Assembly: GCF_032452875.1 (NCBI RefSeq)
Contig: NC_083882.1
Span: 34,030,001-34,094,000, forward strand
Reading direction: 5' to 3'
Length of the DNA stretch: 64,000 bases
Source: Bos javanicus
Taxonomy: Eukaryota; Chordata; Mammalia; Artiodactyla; Bovidae
Shown in pieces: positions 10,799 through 22,070 of this stretch. Within the stretch, counting starts at the first letter, position 1. The number at the start of each line of letters is the position of its first letter. Position numbers and translations under genes: made by a program. A model generated the notes under the pieces. The model searched no databases. It was given only the letters and a program-made list of their open reading frames with translations, and was not told the DNA's origin.

Positions 10799-10809
10799 AC
10801 TGTGTTCAA

Positions 10810-10917
10810 AGATCAGAAACACCCACCATTGCTAAAATGTTAATTCCCCCCAAGTGGTGTATATATTCAATGAAATCTCAATCAAAATCCCAGCAGATAT
10901 ATATATTTTTTTAATTG
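10810..10917 (+). mobile_element. old L1, piece 2
   Basis: Continues ORF2 after the Bov-tA insertion ('caatgaaatctcaatcaaaa'). Confidence 0.75.
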
Positions 10918-11060
10918 AGGAATTTCCCTGGGTGTCCAGTGGTTAAGACTCCATGCTCCAAATGCAAGGGGCCCGAGTTCAGTCCCTGGTCAGGGAACTA
11001 AGATCCCATAGTCTGCAACTAAGACCCTGTGCAGCAAAATAAATATTTTAAAAAAGAAAA
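10918..11060 (+). mobile_element. CHR-type SINE inside L1
   Basis: Head 'ggaatttccctgggtgtcc', then 'ggtcagggaactaagatccc' and an A-rich tail at about 11035-11060. L1 text resumes immediately afterwards. Confidence 0.88.
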
Positions 11061-11560
11061 TCACAAAGTGATCCCGAAATTTATTTAGAAATGCAGACCT
11101 ACAGTAGCCAAAACAACTTTGAAAAAAGAAGAATACAGTTGGAAGACTAACACTACATGACTTCAAAATTTATTATAAAGCTACAATATGTAGTGACTGT
11201 ATTTCTACATGAAGAAAACCCCCACTGTACTTTGCTTCATACTTTGCATGAAACACAAATTAACTCAAAATTAATTACAGACTGAAACCTAAAACATAAA
11301 CCTATAAAATTCCTAAGGGAAAACACAGGAGAAAATCTTTGGGACCTTGAGTTAGGCGATGTTTTCTTATATTTGACACACAAAGCATGTTTCCAAAAGG
11401 AAAGAATTAATAAATTGAACTTTATCAAAACTAAAAACATCTGTTCTTCTATAAACAGTTTTTAAAATGGAAGGAAAAGCCTGAGACTGTGAGAAAGTAT
11501 TTGCAAAGCATATATCTCATAAGGGCTTGTAATAAGAAAAATGCATATGTTACATACATG
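11061..11560 (+). mobile_element. old L1, piece 3
   Basis: Degenerate L1 ORF2 text ('cagtagccaaaacaacttt', 'aataaattgaactttatc'). The frame is destroyed. Confidence 0.8.
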
Positions 11561-11629
11561 TGGGTGTATGTCTACATATCCATACGTATCAGATATATGT
11601 AATCCATCTCGTGTGCTCAGGATTCATAA

Positions 11630-11966
11630 CAAAAATCCCATTGACTGGGTGGCTTAACCAGCAGAAATTTATTTTCTCTCAGTTCTGGAGTCTAGAAATC
11701 TGAGATCAGAGTGCCAGCAGGGCTGAGTGCTGGTGAGGACTCTTTCTGGCCCGTAGCATCAGCCTGTTTCCCGTGTCCTCACACAGCCTGTCCTCAGGGC
11801 CCAGGCACTACCTTCCTGTAAGGCCACCAATTCTTAGACTCCAACCTTATGACCTCATTAATCTTAATTAACCTCTAAAACTTCTGTTTCCAAATACATG
11901 AAGTAGTGGGATAGGGGGTTAGTGCTTCAACGTATGAATTTGTGGGGACACAATTCAGTCAACAGT
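11630..11966 (+). mobile_element. mammal-wide repeat, probably LTR type, family unassigned
   Basis: The phrases 'tgactgggtggcttaacc', 'cagttctggagtctagaaat' and 'ttgtggggacacaattcag' belong to a common mammalian interspersed repeat that I recognise by text but cannot name safely. It interrupts the L1, which resumes at 11967. Confidence 0.6.
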
Positions 11967-12107
11967 AGTATCTTAAAACTCAATAATAAAAAACAAACAA
12001 CCCAGTAGAAAAATGAGCTAAAGATTCGAACAGACATGACATCAAAGAAGATATGTATCTGACAAATATACACATGAAAAACTGTGCCAAATTGCTAGTC
12101 ATTAGGG
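11967..12107 (+). mobile_element. old L1, piece 4
   Basis: Resumes with 'taaaactcaataataaaaa' and runs to 'gctagtcattaggga', where BOV-A2 interrupts. Confidence 0.78.
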
Positions 12108-12388
12108 AGAGGGCAATGGCACCCCACTCCAGTACTCTTGCCTGGCAAATCCCATGGATGGAGGAGCCTGGTAGGCTGCAGTCCATGGGGTCGCTAGGAG
12201 TCGGACACGACTGAGCGACTTCACTTTCACTTTTCACTTTCATGCATTGGAGAAGGAAATGGCAACCCCCTCCAGTGTTCTTGCCTGGAGAATCCCAGGG
12301 ACGGGGGAACCTGGTAGGCTGCCGTCTCTGGGGTCGCACAGAGTCAGACGTGACTGAAGCGACTTAGCAGCAGCAGCAGCAGCAGCAG
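12108..12388 (+). mobile_element. BOV-A2 dimeric SINE inside L1
   Basis: Both Bov-A monomers are present. The first is 'gagggcaatggcaccccac' to 'gactgagcgacttcactt'. The linker is 'ttcacttttcactttcatgc'. The second monomer ends in a (CAG)7 tail at about 12368-12388. L1 text follows directly. Confidence 0.95.
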
Positions 12389-12416
12389 GGAAATTGAATC
12401 AAAATGACAGTGAGAG

Positions 12417-12633
12417 GGATGTCCCCGGTGGTCCAGCGGCTAAGGCTCCCACTTCCCAATGGAGGCGGCTTGGGTTTGATCCCTGGGCAAAGCTGGATCC
12501 TGCATGCCACAACCAAGAGTTCACACGTCACAACTAAAGACTCCACGTGCCGAAAGTGAAGATCCCGTGTGCAGCAACTAAGACCTGGCCCAGCCAAAGA
12601 AACTAATTGATTAATTGAAAAAACACCAAAACC
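12417..12633 (+). mobile_element. CHR-type SINE inside L1, 10-bp target duplication
   Basis: Head 'ggatgtccccggtggtccag', body with 'aactaagacctggcccagcc', then a tail. The target duplication acagtgagag is seen at 12407-12416 and 12634-12643. Confidence 0.9.
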
Positions 12634-13043
12634 ACAGTGAGAGATCACACCTTTAAGAATGGCTGAAATGTAAATGATTTACCATACCAAGTGCTGATGG
12701 AAATGTGAGGGGGCTGGAACTCCCACTAGAAAAGAGTTTAGCAGCTTGTGAAGCAGGTAGACTTACAACTGTCACATGATGCAGGCCTTCCATCCCTGGG
12801 TGTTTACTCAAGAGAAATGGTAAATATCTTTCATTCGAAGACTTTCACATCAATATTCAGAATAGCTCTACTTATTAATAGCCCCAAACCGGAAACAATC
12901 CCAAATAAACATCAATAGGTGAATGGATAAACAGAGAGTGATATGCTTAGATTATGGAATACTAGTTGGGAACAGAGATTTTGAATTATTGGTATACACA
13001 AAAATATGGATGAATCTCAAAATAATTATGTAGAATGAAAGAA
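12634..13043 (+). mobile_element. old L1, piece 5
   Basis: L1 ORF2 3' part ('ggtgaatggataaacagag' is a typical phrase). No intact frame. Confidence 0.8.
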
Positions 13044-13239
13044 ACTGGGGACGTACCCAGTGGTCCAGTGGTTGACTTCACCTTCCAATGCAGGGGGTGT
13101 GGTGGACTCAATCTCTGGTTGGGGAGTTGAGATCCCACATGCCTGGGGGCCAAAAAACCCAGAAAAACTAAAACAGCAATATGGCAACAAATTCAATAAA
13201 GAATTTTAAAATGGTCCACATCAAAGAACTCTCAAAAAA
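13044..13239 (+). mobile_element. CHR-2 type SINE inside L1
   Basis: Head 'ggggacgtacccagtggtcc', CHR-2 body with 'aacaaattcaataaagaat' and 'atggtccacatcaaag'. Flanked by agaatgaaagaa (13032-13043) and agaataaaagaa (13240-13251), a 12-base target duplication with one mismatch. Confidence 0.9.
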
Positions 13240-13251
13240 AGAATAAAAGAA

Positions 13252-13565
13252 GCCAGACAAAAGAAAAGTACTATATGATTTCTTTGGTATAAAATTCTAG
13301 AAAATGAAAATTAATAATCTATAATGACAGAGGCAGACCTGTGGCTGCCTGGGGCTGCGGTTGGACGGGGAGGCGGGAAGGGGTGGGAGGAAAGGATTAC
13401 AAAGTGGCTCCAGGAAACTTCTGAAGATGATCGGTGAGTTCACTTTATTGTGGATTAAGTTTCTATGCATGTATTACCACATATCAAAATTATCAAAGGT
13501 ATTTTTAAATATATATGGTTAATCTTATGTCAATGATACCTCAATAAGGTTGTTTTTAAAAGCTG
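13252..13565 (+). mobile_element. old L1, 3' end
   Basis: Last piece of the interrupted L1, finishing with 'gatacctcaataaggttg' and an A/T-rich end. Confidence 0.75.
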
Positions 13566-13574
13566 CCTTTAAAT

Positions 13575-13800
13575 TATGATGGTCTTGTGGATAGACCTAG
13601 AGTCTGTCATACAGAGTGAAGTAAGTCAGAAAGAGGAAAACAAATATTGTGTATTTATGCATACATACAGAAGCTAGAAAAATGGTATAGATGAACCTAT
13701 TTGCAGGGCAGGAATAGACACAGACATACAGAATGGACATGCAGACATGGAGGGGAAGGGGAAAGTGAGAAAAATTGGGAGAGTATATTTGATAGGTCTC
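13575..13800 (+). mobile_element. second L1 fragment
   Basis: A separate L1 3' region in plus orientation ('gtcatacagagtgaagtaag', 'cagaaagaggaaaacaaat'). It abuts the older L1. Confidence 0.8.
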
Positions 13801-15304
13801 ATATCTGTAATCCATAAGATTCTAAATGTATTGTATGCTATTCCAACCAAATCTCAGTAACAGTGGCTTACCTTCTCTTTCTAGTTGATCTTTGTGAGCT
13901 CGCTGTTTGTTATAATAGATGGAACATCTGCAGGCTTAACATGGAGACTGGAGAATTTTTCTTGCAGAGAAGATTTGCTTTTGCTTTTAACAGTAATGAG
14001 GGGGTGCCGCCAGTTCGGGACCATGTTGGTGACTTTGCCCCACCCCCTGCACGCTCCTTGCTCTCCTTCCAGGGCTTCAGTGTATGGTGGAGTCCCAGAC
14101 TTGTGTTCCTCACCTCAAGTCCCACCCAAAACAGTCTCCTGGCATCACTGCTGCAACCAGTATTCACCCTCTCGCAGGTCAGACTTGACCTCTCTCTCAC
14201 ACTCTCCTTCTTGCTTGCCACTCACTGCTTTGCTCTTGGGAGACTGATAACGTCTCACATAGCGTGTCCCAACCAGCCTTTGCTATCCTGCAGCAAGTCC
14301 CTTGGAGCATGCAGTCAGAAATTGCCAAAGAGGAAGAGGTTTGCCTTGTCTCCTTCCACCTGCTGTGTTCCTCTCTGGCACTCCACACACATGGCACTGC
14401 CTGCAGATGTACAAGCCCTAGAACCTGTTCAGGGCAGAAAAAAATGCCAGCAGCTCAGCTTTACCACCCGGTGAGGCTTGGCATGGAGACATATTGCTAC
14501 ACAGAAATGAATATCTGATGTGAGCTGCCTAAGTCTGGAGGCCAGCGCACCTCTGAGGAATGGTCCTTTGGACGTCTTTCTTTGACTCAAACCAGGCTCT
14601 TGTTTTGGACCTTCCACTCATTTCTAAAGTCTATCTGTTACCCTCTATAATGCTCCATGTTCTTTACAAGATTAGAATGTTGGCCCCCATTAGAATAAGC
14701 CCACCTGACAGGACGCATACCATGCTCGCCAACCCTCTCCCCGGTGAATGGGATTCTAAATCCTGGAACTCTAGTTATTCTCAGGAAATGAGCAGATCTC
14801 TCAGAATCATAGTGAAGCTTTCTTTTACTCAACATTCTTACCTATCCACCTGGAATTTCACATTTCTTTGTCCAGGAAAGAGAACACTTTCCTGGCATCA
14901 ACCCTTTTGTGAATTACACCGAAGTTTTCTTCATCCACAGCCATAATCTAAGACTGCTCAGCTGTCCTTAGTAGCTCAGGCTCTAGAGCTAAGACGATTT
15001 CCCTTCTCATCCATGCCTGGTCCATTTCCTCAGTCTCCTTCTGCTACTTCCTACCGTGCCGCCACTCTCAAGACTCACCCCAAATGCTATCACCCCATAA
15101 CCTATAAGATCCCTTGTTCTCATACAATTTATTTCATACTTAAACTATCGTCCTGTGTTTATCTCAAACTGGATTGCCAGTTCCTGGAGGGAACTGTCTC
15201 ACTTCTTACAACTCTTGAGGCTTGTGATCAACAAATGGAGTTGAGGTAAAAAGAAAACAGTTGCTATTGACAAATACATGAAATTATTTATTTTTAGTAA
15301 GTAT
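13801..15304. other. apparently unique sequence with a non-convincing 203-codon frame
   Basis: 1.5 kb with no recognised exon. A plus-strand frame covers 13863-14474, but overlapping frames of 120 and 103 codons exist on both strands, there is no Kozak start and no domain is visible. The end (about 15180-15240) looks like the 3' end of an L2/MIR-class repeat ('gattgccagttcctggaggg'). Confidence 0.45.
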
Positions 15305-15316
15305 ATTTAATAATAT

Positions 15317-15527
15317 GTTGTTGTTTTAGTCAAAAAGTCGTGTCTGATTCTTTGCGACCCCATGGACTGTAGCCCACCAGGCTCCTCTGTCCATGGGATT
15401 TCCCAGGCAAGAATACTGGAGCAGATTGCCATTTCCTTTTCCAGGAAATCTTCCTGATCTAGGGATCAAACCTGTGTTTCCTGCATTGGCAGGTGGATTA
15501 TTTACCACTGAGCCACCAGGGAAGCCC
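15317..15527 (-). mobile_element. Bov-tA SINE, 12-bp target duplication
   Basis: Full-length minus-strand copy: 'gttttagtcaaaaagtcgtg' at the left, tRNA-derived head 'ccaccagggaagcccattt' at the right. The flanking repeat is atttaataatat at 15305-15316 and 15528-15539. Confidence 0.95.
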
Positions 15528-15539
15528 ATTTAATAATAT

Positions 15540-16737
15540 ATTTATTTTATAATATATTTAGGTATATTACATTATATGTTATACAAATATATTATGTATT
15601 TATTTATTATTATTGAATATGTTTAATTAAAAAGAAAACAGGGCTTTTTTTTTTTTTTACTAGCTTCATTTTGGTAATTGTATACCATGCCCTCAGACAG
15701 ACTAGGACGTAATAGCTCAATGAACACAGATGGAATATTTTAGCCTTTCTGGAAAGCAAGTTCCCTTTCTCTTTGCAGCAAAAGAATCCAGCAATCTTGG
15801 GTTAGGAGAAAATGGAGAAGAGTATGGGCCCCAAGACTGGGCGACTTCGGGAAATCAGAGAGAAAAAGCCTTGTGTTTCTGACATCAGAGAAAAACATCT
15901 GTGTTGGGAGTAAACACCAACAGCTTACTAAATGACAGTAATAAAGCCAGGACCTGACACTCAGGTTTTGACACCTGTAACTAAAAGCTGTGCTTGCAGC
16001 CTGGCCAAGGATTCCTGTTATCATTGCCTTTATTATTAAGCAGCTGGTGCTCCCAAGTTGCTACGAGCTTTTACTTCCTTTGCGCTCTCTTAGCAAGAAT
16101 ATTTATTACTGCTGTCTCCTTCCGTTTGTCTGCTGGGATTATGATCCTACATGACTCTATGTCTCCAGAGTAAACTGCTTCTTTTTTTTGGTGAGGGGGT
16201 GGCGGGGATGAAGGCAATAAAAGATGCCAGATTCTCAGCAAGAGAAATAGATTCCTAGGATAGACTCAGTAACTGAAACGCCAATGAAATTACAAGTTAG
16301 TTTCTTGGTGTAAGACTGGTCACTTATATAATCTTAGAACGTCACAACAGTTTCTTGTTTTCCTGTTAGAAGTCTCTTTCACAGCCATATTGAGAGGAAA
16401 AGGAGCACCTCAAATCTTCCAAAAGCCCTTTTTCTCACTGCAGCAACTAGCTCTGTGCTTCGTGGGCTTAGTGACAGCCAAATTTTCTGTACCCAGCTAA
16501 TGAAAGAACCACAGGCATCCAGGCTGCTTTTGTGGGTGGTGCAGGAAAAAAAATACTGTATGTAAATGGTACACAGTCTAGGAGGAACTAGGCCAACCAA
16601 ATCTGTAGCTTAGATGCCATGGGAATGATCAAGAAACCCAATTAGATTGTAAACATGGTAAAATGGGCCAGAGACTCATAAAAACTCTCTGGGTACTGGA
16701 TTCCCCTCTGCAACAGCCATCACACACTATATATTTA
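15540..16737. other. AT-rich then unique sequence, nothing recognised
   Basis: The first 100 bases are TATTTA-like low-complexity DNA and a T-run lies at about 15646-15658. The remainder has no supported gene or repeat. Confidence 0.45.
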
Positions 16738-16935
16738 TATTCAGTCGTGTCCGACTCTTTGCGACCCCATGGACTATACATTCCATGGAATTCTCCAGGC
16801 CAGAATACTGGAGTGAGTAGCCTTTTCCTTCTCAAGGGGATCTTCCCAACCCAGGAAGAAACCAGGAGATCCTAGGAGAACCCAGGTCTCCTGCATTGTA
16901 GGCAGATTCTTTACCAGCTGAACCCATCTAAAGGT
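16738..16935 (-). mobile_element. Bov-tA SINE
   Basis: Minus-strand copy ('cagtcgtgtccgactctttg' at the left). The tRNA-derived head at the right is diverged and carries an extra purine-rich stretch (16855-16885). It forms an inverted pair with the next element. Confidence 0.9.
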
Positions 16936-16957
16936 GCTGCCCATCTAATCCCCCGTG

Positions 16958-17150
16958 GGCTTCCCTGGCGATTCAGCGGTAAAGAATCCACCTGCAATGC
17001 AGGAGACACAGGTTTGATCCCTGGGTTTGGAAGATCCCTGGGAGGAGGAAATGGCAACCCACTCTACTAGTCTTGCCTGGGAAATCCCATGGAGAGAGAA
17101 GCCTGGCGGGCTATAGTCCATGGAGCAAGAGTCTGACATGACTGAGTGGC
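16958..17150 (+). mobile_element. Bov-tA SINE
   Basis: Plus-strand copy starting 'gggcttccctggcgattcag', with B-box 'aggtttgatccctgg'. It begins only about 22 bases after the preceding minus-strand copy. Confidence 0.93.
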
Positions 17151-17450
17151 TAAACAAAGAAAAACATCAGCCTGGCCAGAGTTGATTAGAGTTTGGCTGT
17201 AATGAAAGTGTGTGGTACGCTGTCAGAGCTGCAGTTCACAAATATGGGAGCCAAATTACACTGTTACTGGGATGGCCACGAGGGAGACACTATACCAGAA
17301 GCAACCGTGCAGGTCATAACCTTAAAGGGAGGTGATGGTACTGACACACGGAAGGCCAAGTCCAAAGCTCCAGCAGCGCTACTTTAGAATTCCGCCTGAG
17401 GGAGCTTAGCTCATTCAACAAAAAATTATAAAAAACAAAAATACATTTAT
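17151..17450. other. no feature recognised
   Basis: 300 bases. A 64-codon frame (17193-17387) has no recognisable domain and I do not call it. Confidence 0.45.
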
Positions 17451-17653
17451 ATTTGCTCAAAAGTTAAAGGTTTTATCTCTCTCTCCAAAATATACTTTGA
17501 ATCTGACCCACTGCACCTTCTTTACTGGGACCACTACTGGTCAAGCCACCACCTTCTCGCCTCTAAACAAATGCATTGAGTCTCTCACTGTTTCCAGTGT
17601 CCGCTCCACCCTATTTCCAAACTGCTCTCCACAGAGCAGCCAGAGCCATTTTC
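17451..17653 (+). mobile_element. L2 LINE 3' region, first piece
   Basis: L2-type text 'ggtcaagccaccaccttctc' and 'cagagcagccagagccattt' in sense orientation. It continues after the CHR insertion at 17934. Confidence 0.75.
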
Positions 17654-17669
17654 TTAAAAAGTAATTTGA

Positions 17670-17917
17670 GGGGTTTCTCGGGTGGTGCAGTGGATGGGAA
17701 TCTGCCTGCCAACGTATGAGGTTGATCCCTGGTCCGGGGAGGATGCGACATGCCTCGGAGCACGTAGGCCCCTGCGCCACAACTCCTGAAGCCCGCACGC
17801 CTAGAACCCGTGCTCTGCAACAAGAGAAGCCACCGCAGTGAGAAGCCCTCGCTCACCACAACTAGAGAAAGCCCACACAAAGCAAAAGACCCAGCACGGC
17901 CAAAAATAAGGAATTTT
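17670..17917 (+). mobile_element. CHR-1 type SINE inside L2, 16-bp target duplication
   Basis: Head 'ggggtttctcgggtggtgc', body 'caacaagagaagccaccgc', A-rich tail. The perfect flanking repeat ttaaaaagtaatttga at 17654-17669 and 17918-17933 shows a clean insertion into L2. Confidence 0.95.
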
Positions 17918-17933
17918 TTAAAAAGTAATTTGA

Positions 17934-18340
17934 ATCATGTCATTCTCCTGCTCACATTCTTCTCCTGCTTCCTATTTCACTGAGGACAAAATCTCCTGGC
18001 TGCAGTCTACAAAGCTTTGCCAACCTTTCAGCTTCCCCGCTCACCTCCTGAGATATCCACTTCCCTTGCCGTAGGTCAGACACGTAGGTGGACTTCTTTT
18101 GGTTCCTGAAGCATGCCAACCTCACTCAAGAGTCTGGAACTTTGCACCTTCTGTTGTCTCTTCCTGAAACAACTTTCTCCCAGATGTCTGTATGTCCGGT
18201 TCCTTTTCATCACCTCAGTCTCAGCTCAAATATCTGCAGAGAAGCGTCCCCATCATTCTGGCTAATCATTATTAGCCGGCTAACAATTCACTCATTATCA
18301 TTCTCTAGCCATGGCTGTGCTTAATTTCCTTCTTCGCGCT
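17934..18340 (+). mobile_element. L2 LINE 3' region, second piece
   Basis: Resumes with 'atcatgtcattctcctgctc' and continues through 'ttcctgaaacaactttctcc' and 'agctcaaatatctgcagaga', a typical L2 order. Confidence 0.72.
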
Positions 18341-18399
18341 TACCCTTATCTGAAATTTCCTTTGTTTACTTGTTTGTTTTCTGACTCTTCCCGGTGAGA

Positions 18400-18982
18400 G
18401 AAAAGATTATTGTTAATTGAAATATAATTAACAAATAATATTATATTAGTTTCAGAGGTACAACATAGTGACTCAACATTTACATACCTTGCAAGTATAT
18501 AAATGTACCACAGTAAGTCTATCACCAAAGTTAATACAATGTTATTGACTATACCCCCATGCTGTGCATTACACCCCAACAGTTTATTTATTTTATAACT
18601 GGAAGTTTATACCTCTTGATTCCCTTTACCCATTCTGCCCACTCCCCAACGCCCCTCCCTCTGGTAACCACAGTCTGTTCTCTGTACCCGTGAGTCTTGT
18701 GTTTTGTTTGTTCATTTGTTTTGTTTTTTAGATTCCACATATAAGTGAAACAGTATTTGCTTTTTCCCATCTGACTTATTTCACTTGGCATAATACACTC
18801 AAGGTCCATCCATGTTGTCCCAAATGGCAAAGTATCATCTTTTTTATGGGTGAGTAATGTTCCATTGTATGTATACACACTACATCTCCTTTATCCACTC
18901 ACCAGTCACTGGACACTTAGGCTGTTTTCATATCTTGGCTATTATAAACAAGGCTGCAATGAATATAGAGGTGCACAAAAAG
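18400..18982 (-). mobile_element. L1 3' region
   Basis: About 580 bases of minus-strand L1 3' end. Recognisable reverse-complement phrases include 'agattccacatataagtg', 'catccatgttgtcccaaatg' and 'gagtaatgttccattgtat'. Confidence 0.85.
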
Positions 18983-19125
18983 ATGTTTAGTTGTCTTGCT
19001 AATTAATGTTATCCCACACGGCAGGTTCCCAATTAATGTTTGTTGAATGAATGAAAGATATACACAAGGATTTAATAAGCATACTTTGACATCCATAGTA
19101 ATGTCCGTAGTAAGTCTATCCAAGT

Positions 19126-19250
19126 GTGTGTGTTAGTTGCTCAGTCATGTCCGACTCTTTGAAACTCCATGAACTGTAGGCCGCCGGGCTCCTCTGTCCA
19201 TGGGATTCTTCAGGTGAAAATACTGGAGTGGGTTGCCATTCCTCTTTCCT
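19126..19250 (-). mobile_element. Bov-A fragment
   Basis: Reverse complement of the Bov SINE tail ('gttgctcagtcatgtccgac' to 'gtgggttgccattcctc'). The tRNA-derived head is missing. Confidence 0.85.
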
Positions 19251-19619
19251 GCTTTTCTGGAAACTACAGTTGAGCTCAGGGCTTCACTTTTCCATAATTT
19301 CTCAGGATTACTGACTCTGGGTCTGAGGTTGCACTCGGTATGTTATTTCGGCACTCTGGGATGACACTGTCTGAGCCTGGACTCTTAGAGTGACTAGAGG
19401 CTCTCCTGAGTGTCTCTTTACTGAATTGGGGTTTCACTTCCCTGTTCTTACTGTTGCCTCCCGAGTCTGTAGCCTCCTGTAGGAACTACAGGAGAGGCTC
19501 TTCACGTAAGCATTTATAGTCATTCAGTAAACATTTTCCAGCACTGACTCTGTAATGACCTCCCCTGTTCCCATCAGGCCCCTAAACTGCCTGCACACGT
19601 AGCTCCAGCCTTGTTCTGG
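19251..19619. other. no feature recognised
   Basis: 370 bases without a supported feature. Confidence 0.45.
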
Positions 19620-19708
19620 GAGGCAGTAGTGGAAAGGCGATGTATCCAGGATCTGGATTCTGGCTGCCTGAGTTTGCATCCCGGCTCTGCCACGTGCCGG
19701 TGATGTAA
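19620..19708 (+). mobile_element. MIR SINE, 5' part (split)
   Basis: 'gatctggattctggctgcct' then 'catcccggctctgccac' is MIR. The rest appears after the Bov-tA at 19918-19950 ('ggtttagtcatctgtaaata'). Confidence 0.65.
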
Positions 19709-19917
19709 ACTTTTGTTATTGTTGTTTAGTCACTAAGTCGTGTCTGACTCATTTGCGAATGCATGGACTGTAGCCCGCCAGGTCCTCTGTCCACGCCATT
19801 TCCCAGTGAAGTGGGTTGCCATTTCCATCCCCAGGGAATCTTCCTGACTCAGGGATCGAACCCACATCTCCTGCATTGCAGACAGATTCTTTACCACTGA
19901 GCCACAGGAGAAGCCCC
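19709..19917 (-). mobile_element. Bov-tA SINE inserted in MIR
   Basis: Full minus-strand copy from 'gttgtttagtcactaagtcg' to 'gccacaggagaagcccc', with a diverged centre. It splits a MIR element. Confidence 0.93.
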
Positions 19918-20021
19918 TTGGCCTTCGGTTTAGTCATCTGTAAATAGTCCGGACTTTGTGACTTTCCCAGAACCCAGGTCTTCTGAGCTAGGATCTTTTT
20001 TCTTCTTCCTAGCCCTTTCTG

Positions 20022-20349
20022 AACTCTTGGACTGCAAGGAGATCAAACCGGTCGATCCTAAAGGAAATCAGTCCTAAATATTCATTGGAAGGACTGATGT
20101 TGAAGCTAAAACTCCAATACTTTGGCCACCTGATGTGAAGAACTGACTCATTGGAAAAGACCCTGATGGTGGGAAAGACTGAAGGCGGGAGAGGGGGACG
20201 ACAGAGGATGAGATGGTTGGATGGCATCACCATCTATGGACATAAGTTTGAGTAAGCTCTGGGACTTGGTGATGGACAGAGAAGCCTGGTGTGCTGCAGT
20301 CCATGAGGTCGCAAAGAGTCAGACATGACTGAGCGACTGAACTGAACTA
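20022..20349 (+). mobile_element. BovB 3' end, 11-bp target duplication
   Basis: 5'-truncated sense BovB, from 'cttggactgcaaggagatc' to the ACTGAA-rich end. Both limits are fixed by agccctttctg at 20011-20021 and 20350-20360. The reading frame is broken. Confidence 0.95.
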
Positions 20350-20360
20350 AGCCCTTTCTG

Positions 20361-21399
20361 GAGTGGGATCCAGGAGCTGGGCACCCCACAGACCTCCCTG
20401 TTGCTGTTCTTGTTCTCCTCTTTTCAAAGCATCACTTGTTTGGGGACCTCCCTGCTTGGATCCCTGCATGGTGCCTGTCACCACTCCCTCCAGATGTCAC
20501 ATGCCATCTGCCTGGATGAACTTTCTCTTTATCTGCTGTCATGTTGATCCCCAAGCACAGGTCTCCAGCCTCTTTGTTTGCAATGTCCTGCAGCCAAACT
20601 CCAGTTCTGGTGGCCCCTGTCCTTAGGCCAAGCACCTGGTGGCAGAGAATGAGTAATGGGACTTTGACAAAGGACAGGGCATGTCATCCCCAGCCCTCGC
20701 TACTAAAAGCCTTTGCTGATTGCTCATACGTGTTGGTGCTATACCTAGTGCTGTAGGAAGCTGCCTGGTCAAGACTCAGCTCCCACTGTTGGTCTCCTCA
20801 TTCTGCTTTTTGCTTCACATGCACTAATGTGGTTTTCTTTTCAGCCTGGTCTCATTTCTTTCAGACTAGAAGAAATTAGAGACAGAAAAAGCCTTTAAAA
20901 GATAAAATATCTGACCTGCTGCGGTACTCGGTAGCCACTGCCTTTCAGGGAGAAAGCCTGACGTGGCTGAGGAACCTGATAAGGTTTTCTCTGTGAGACA
21001 CTTCACGTTGCAAAGCTAATTAACCAGATTTCTGATTAGCTAATTGCCTGTACCCAGGAAGGGCCCATCAGATTTTTTCTCTGTATTGATCAGAAGAGGA
21101 GAGTGAAGTTAGGAGGCAAATAAAGATCTAAAGATCTTAGAAGACTGGCAGCCACAAAGGCTCATCTGAGAGAATCAGTGAGCCTGGGATAGGATATTTC
21201 TCAGAACCCAGACTCACAGCACTTGCTGCTTGAAGTCCATGGGGAGCCCTGCCTCCTTCAGGATCAAGAACTGTGGCCAAGCAGTCTGTCCACCCCTACT
21301 GTGTGCAGCATGGATGGAGTCTTAGAGGACAAGAGCTCAGTGTTTCAGGAGACGCCCCTCGGGCAGAAGCGGGGCAACCTTTCCCATTCTCTCCTTTAA
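20361..21399. other. apparently unique sequence
   Basis: 1.04 kb with no repeat or exon that I can support. Confidence 0.45.
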
Positions 21400-21421
21400 A
21401 AACTCCCCCTTAGGGGAGGAT

Positions 21422-21630
21422 GGGGCTTCCCTGGTGGCTCAGATGGTAAAGTATCTGTCTGCAGTGCGGGAGACCCAGGTTCAATCCCTGGATCAGAAAG
21501 ATCCCCTGGAGAAGGGAACGGCAACCCACTCCAGTATCCTTGCCTGGAGAATTCCATGGACAGAGGAGCCTGGAGGGCTACAGTCCACAGGGTCACAAAA
21601 GAGTCAGATACGACTGAGTGACTAACACTT
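21422..21630 (+). mobile_element. Bov-tA SINE
   Basis: Full copy from 'gggcttccctggtggctcag' to 'gactgagtgactaacactt', with B-box 'ggttcaatccctgg'. The flanks ttaggggagga and ttaggaaggga are only partly alike. Confidence 0.94.
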
Positions 21631-21649
21631 TAGGAAGGGATAGTTAGAG

Positions 21650-21890
21650 AGTCTGGGATGGTCATGTACACACTGTGATATTTAAAATGGATATAACAAC
21701 AAGGACTTACTGTACAGCACAGGGAACTCTGTTCAGTGTTATGTGGCAGCCTGGATGGGCGGGGAGTTCGGGGGAGAATGGATACATGTGTATGGATGGC
21801 TGAGTCCCTTCCCTGTTCACCTGAAACTATCACAACATTGTTAATCAGCTCTACCCCCAATAAAAATTAAAAGTTCAAAAAAATAAATAA
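21650..21890 (+). mobile_element. L1 3' end
   Basis: Sense L1 3' end ('actgtacagcacagggaact', 'catgtgtatggatggctgag', 'tatcacaacattgttaatc') with an A-rich tail at about 21857-21893. Confidence 0.88.
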
Positions 21891-21904
21891 AAAGTGCCCC
21901 TTAG

Positions 21905-22070
21905 GGACTTCCCTGCTGGTCCAACAGCTAAGACGCCACACTCCCAATGTGCTCACAATGCAGGGGTCCTGGTTCGAACCCTGGTCAGGGAACTAGATCC
22001 TGCATGCTGAAACTAAAACCTGGCACAGCCAAATATATAACAAAAAAGATTAAATATAAAAAATATAAAT
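21905..22070 (+). mobile_element. CHR-type SINE with target duplication
   Basis: Head 'gacttccctgctggtccaac', B-box 'ggttcgaaccctgg', tail A-rich to 22070. Flanked by agtgccccttag (21893-21904) and agtgtcccttag (22071-22082). Confidence 0.92.

Noticed and set aside
13863..14474. A 203-codon plus-strand ORF, the longest open frame in the window
   Set aside because: Other long frames overlap it on both strands, no domain or signal is visible and the start has no supporting context. Most likely a chance frame in GC-richer DNA.
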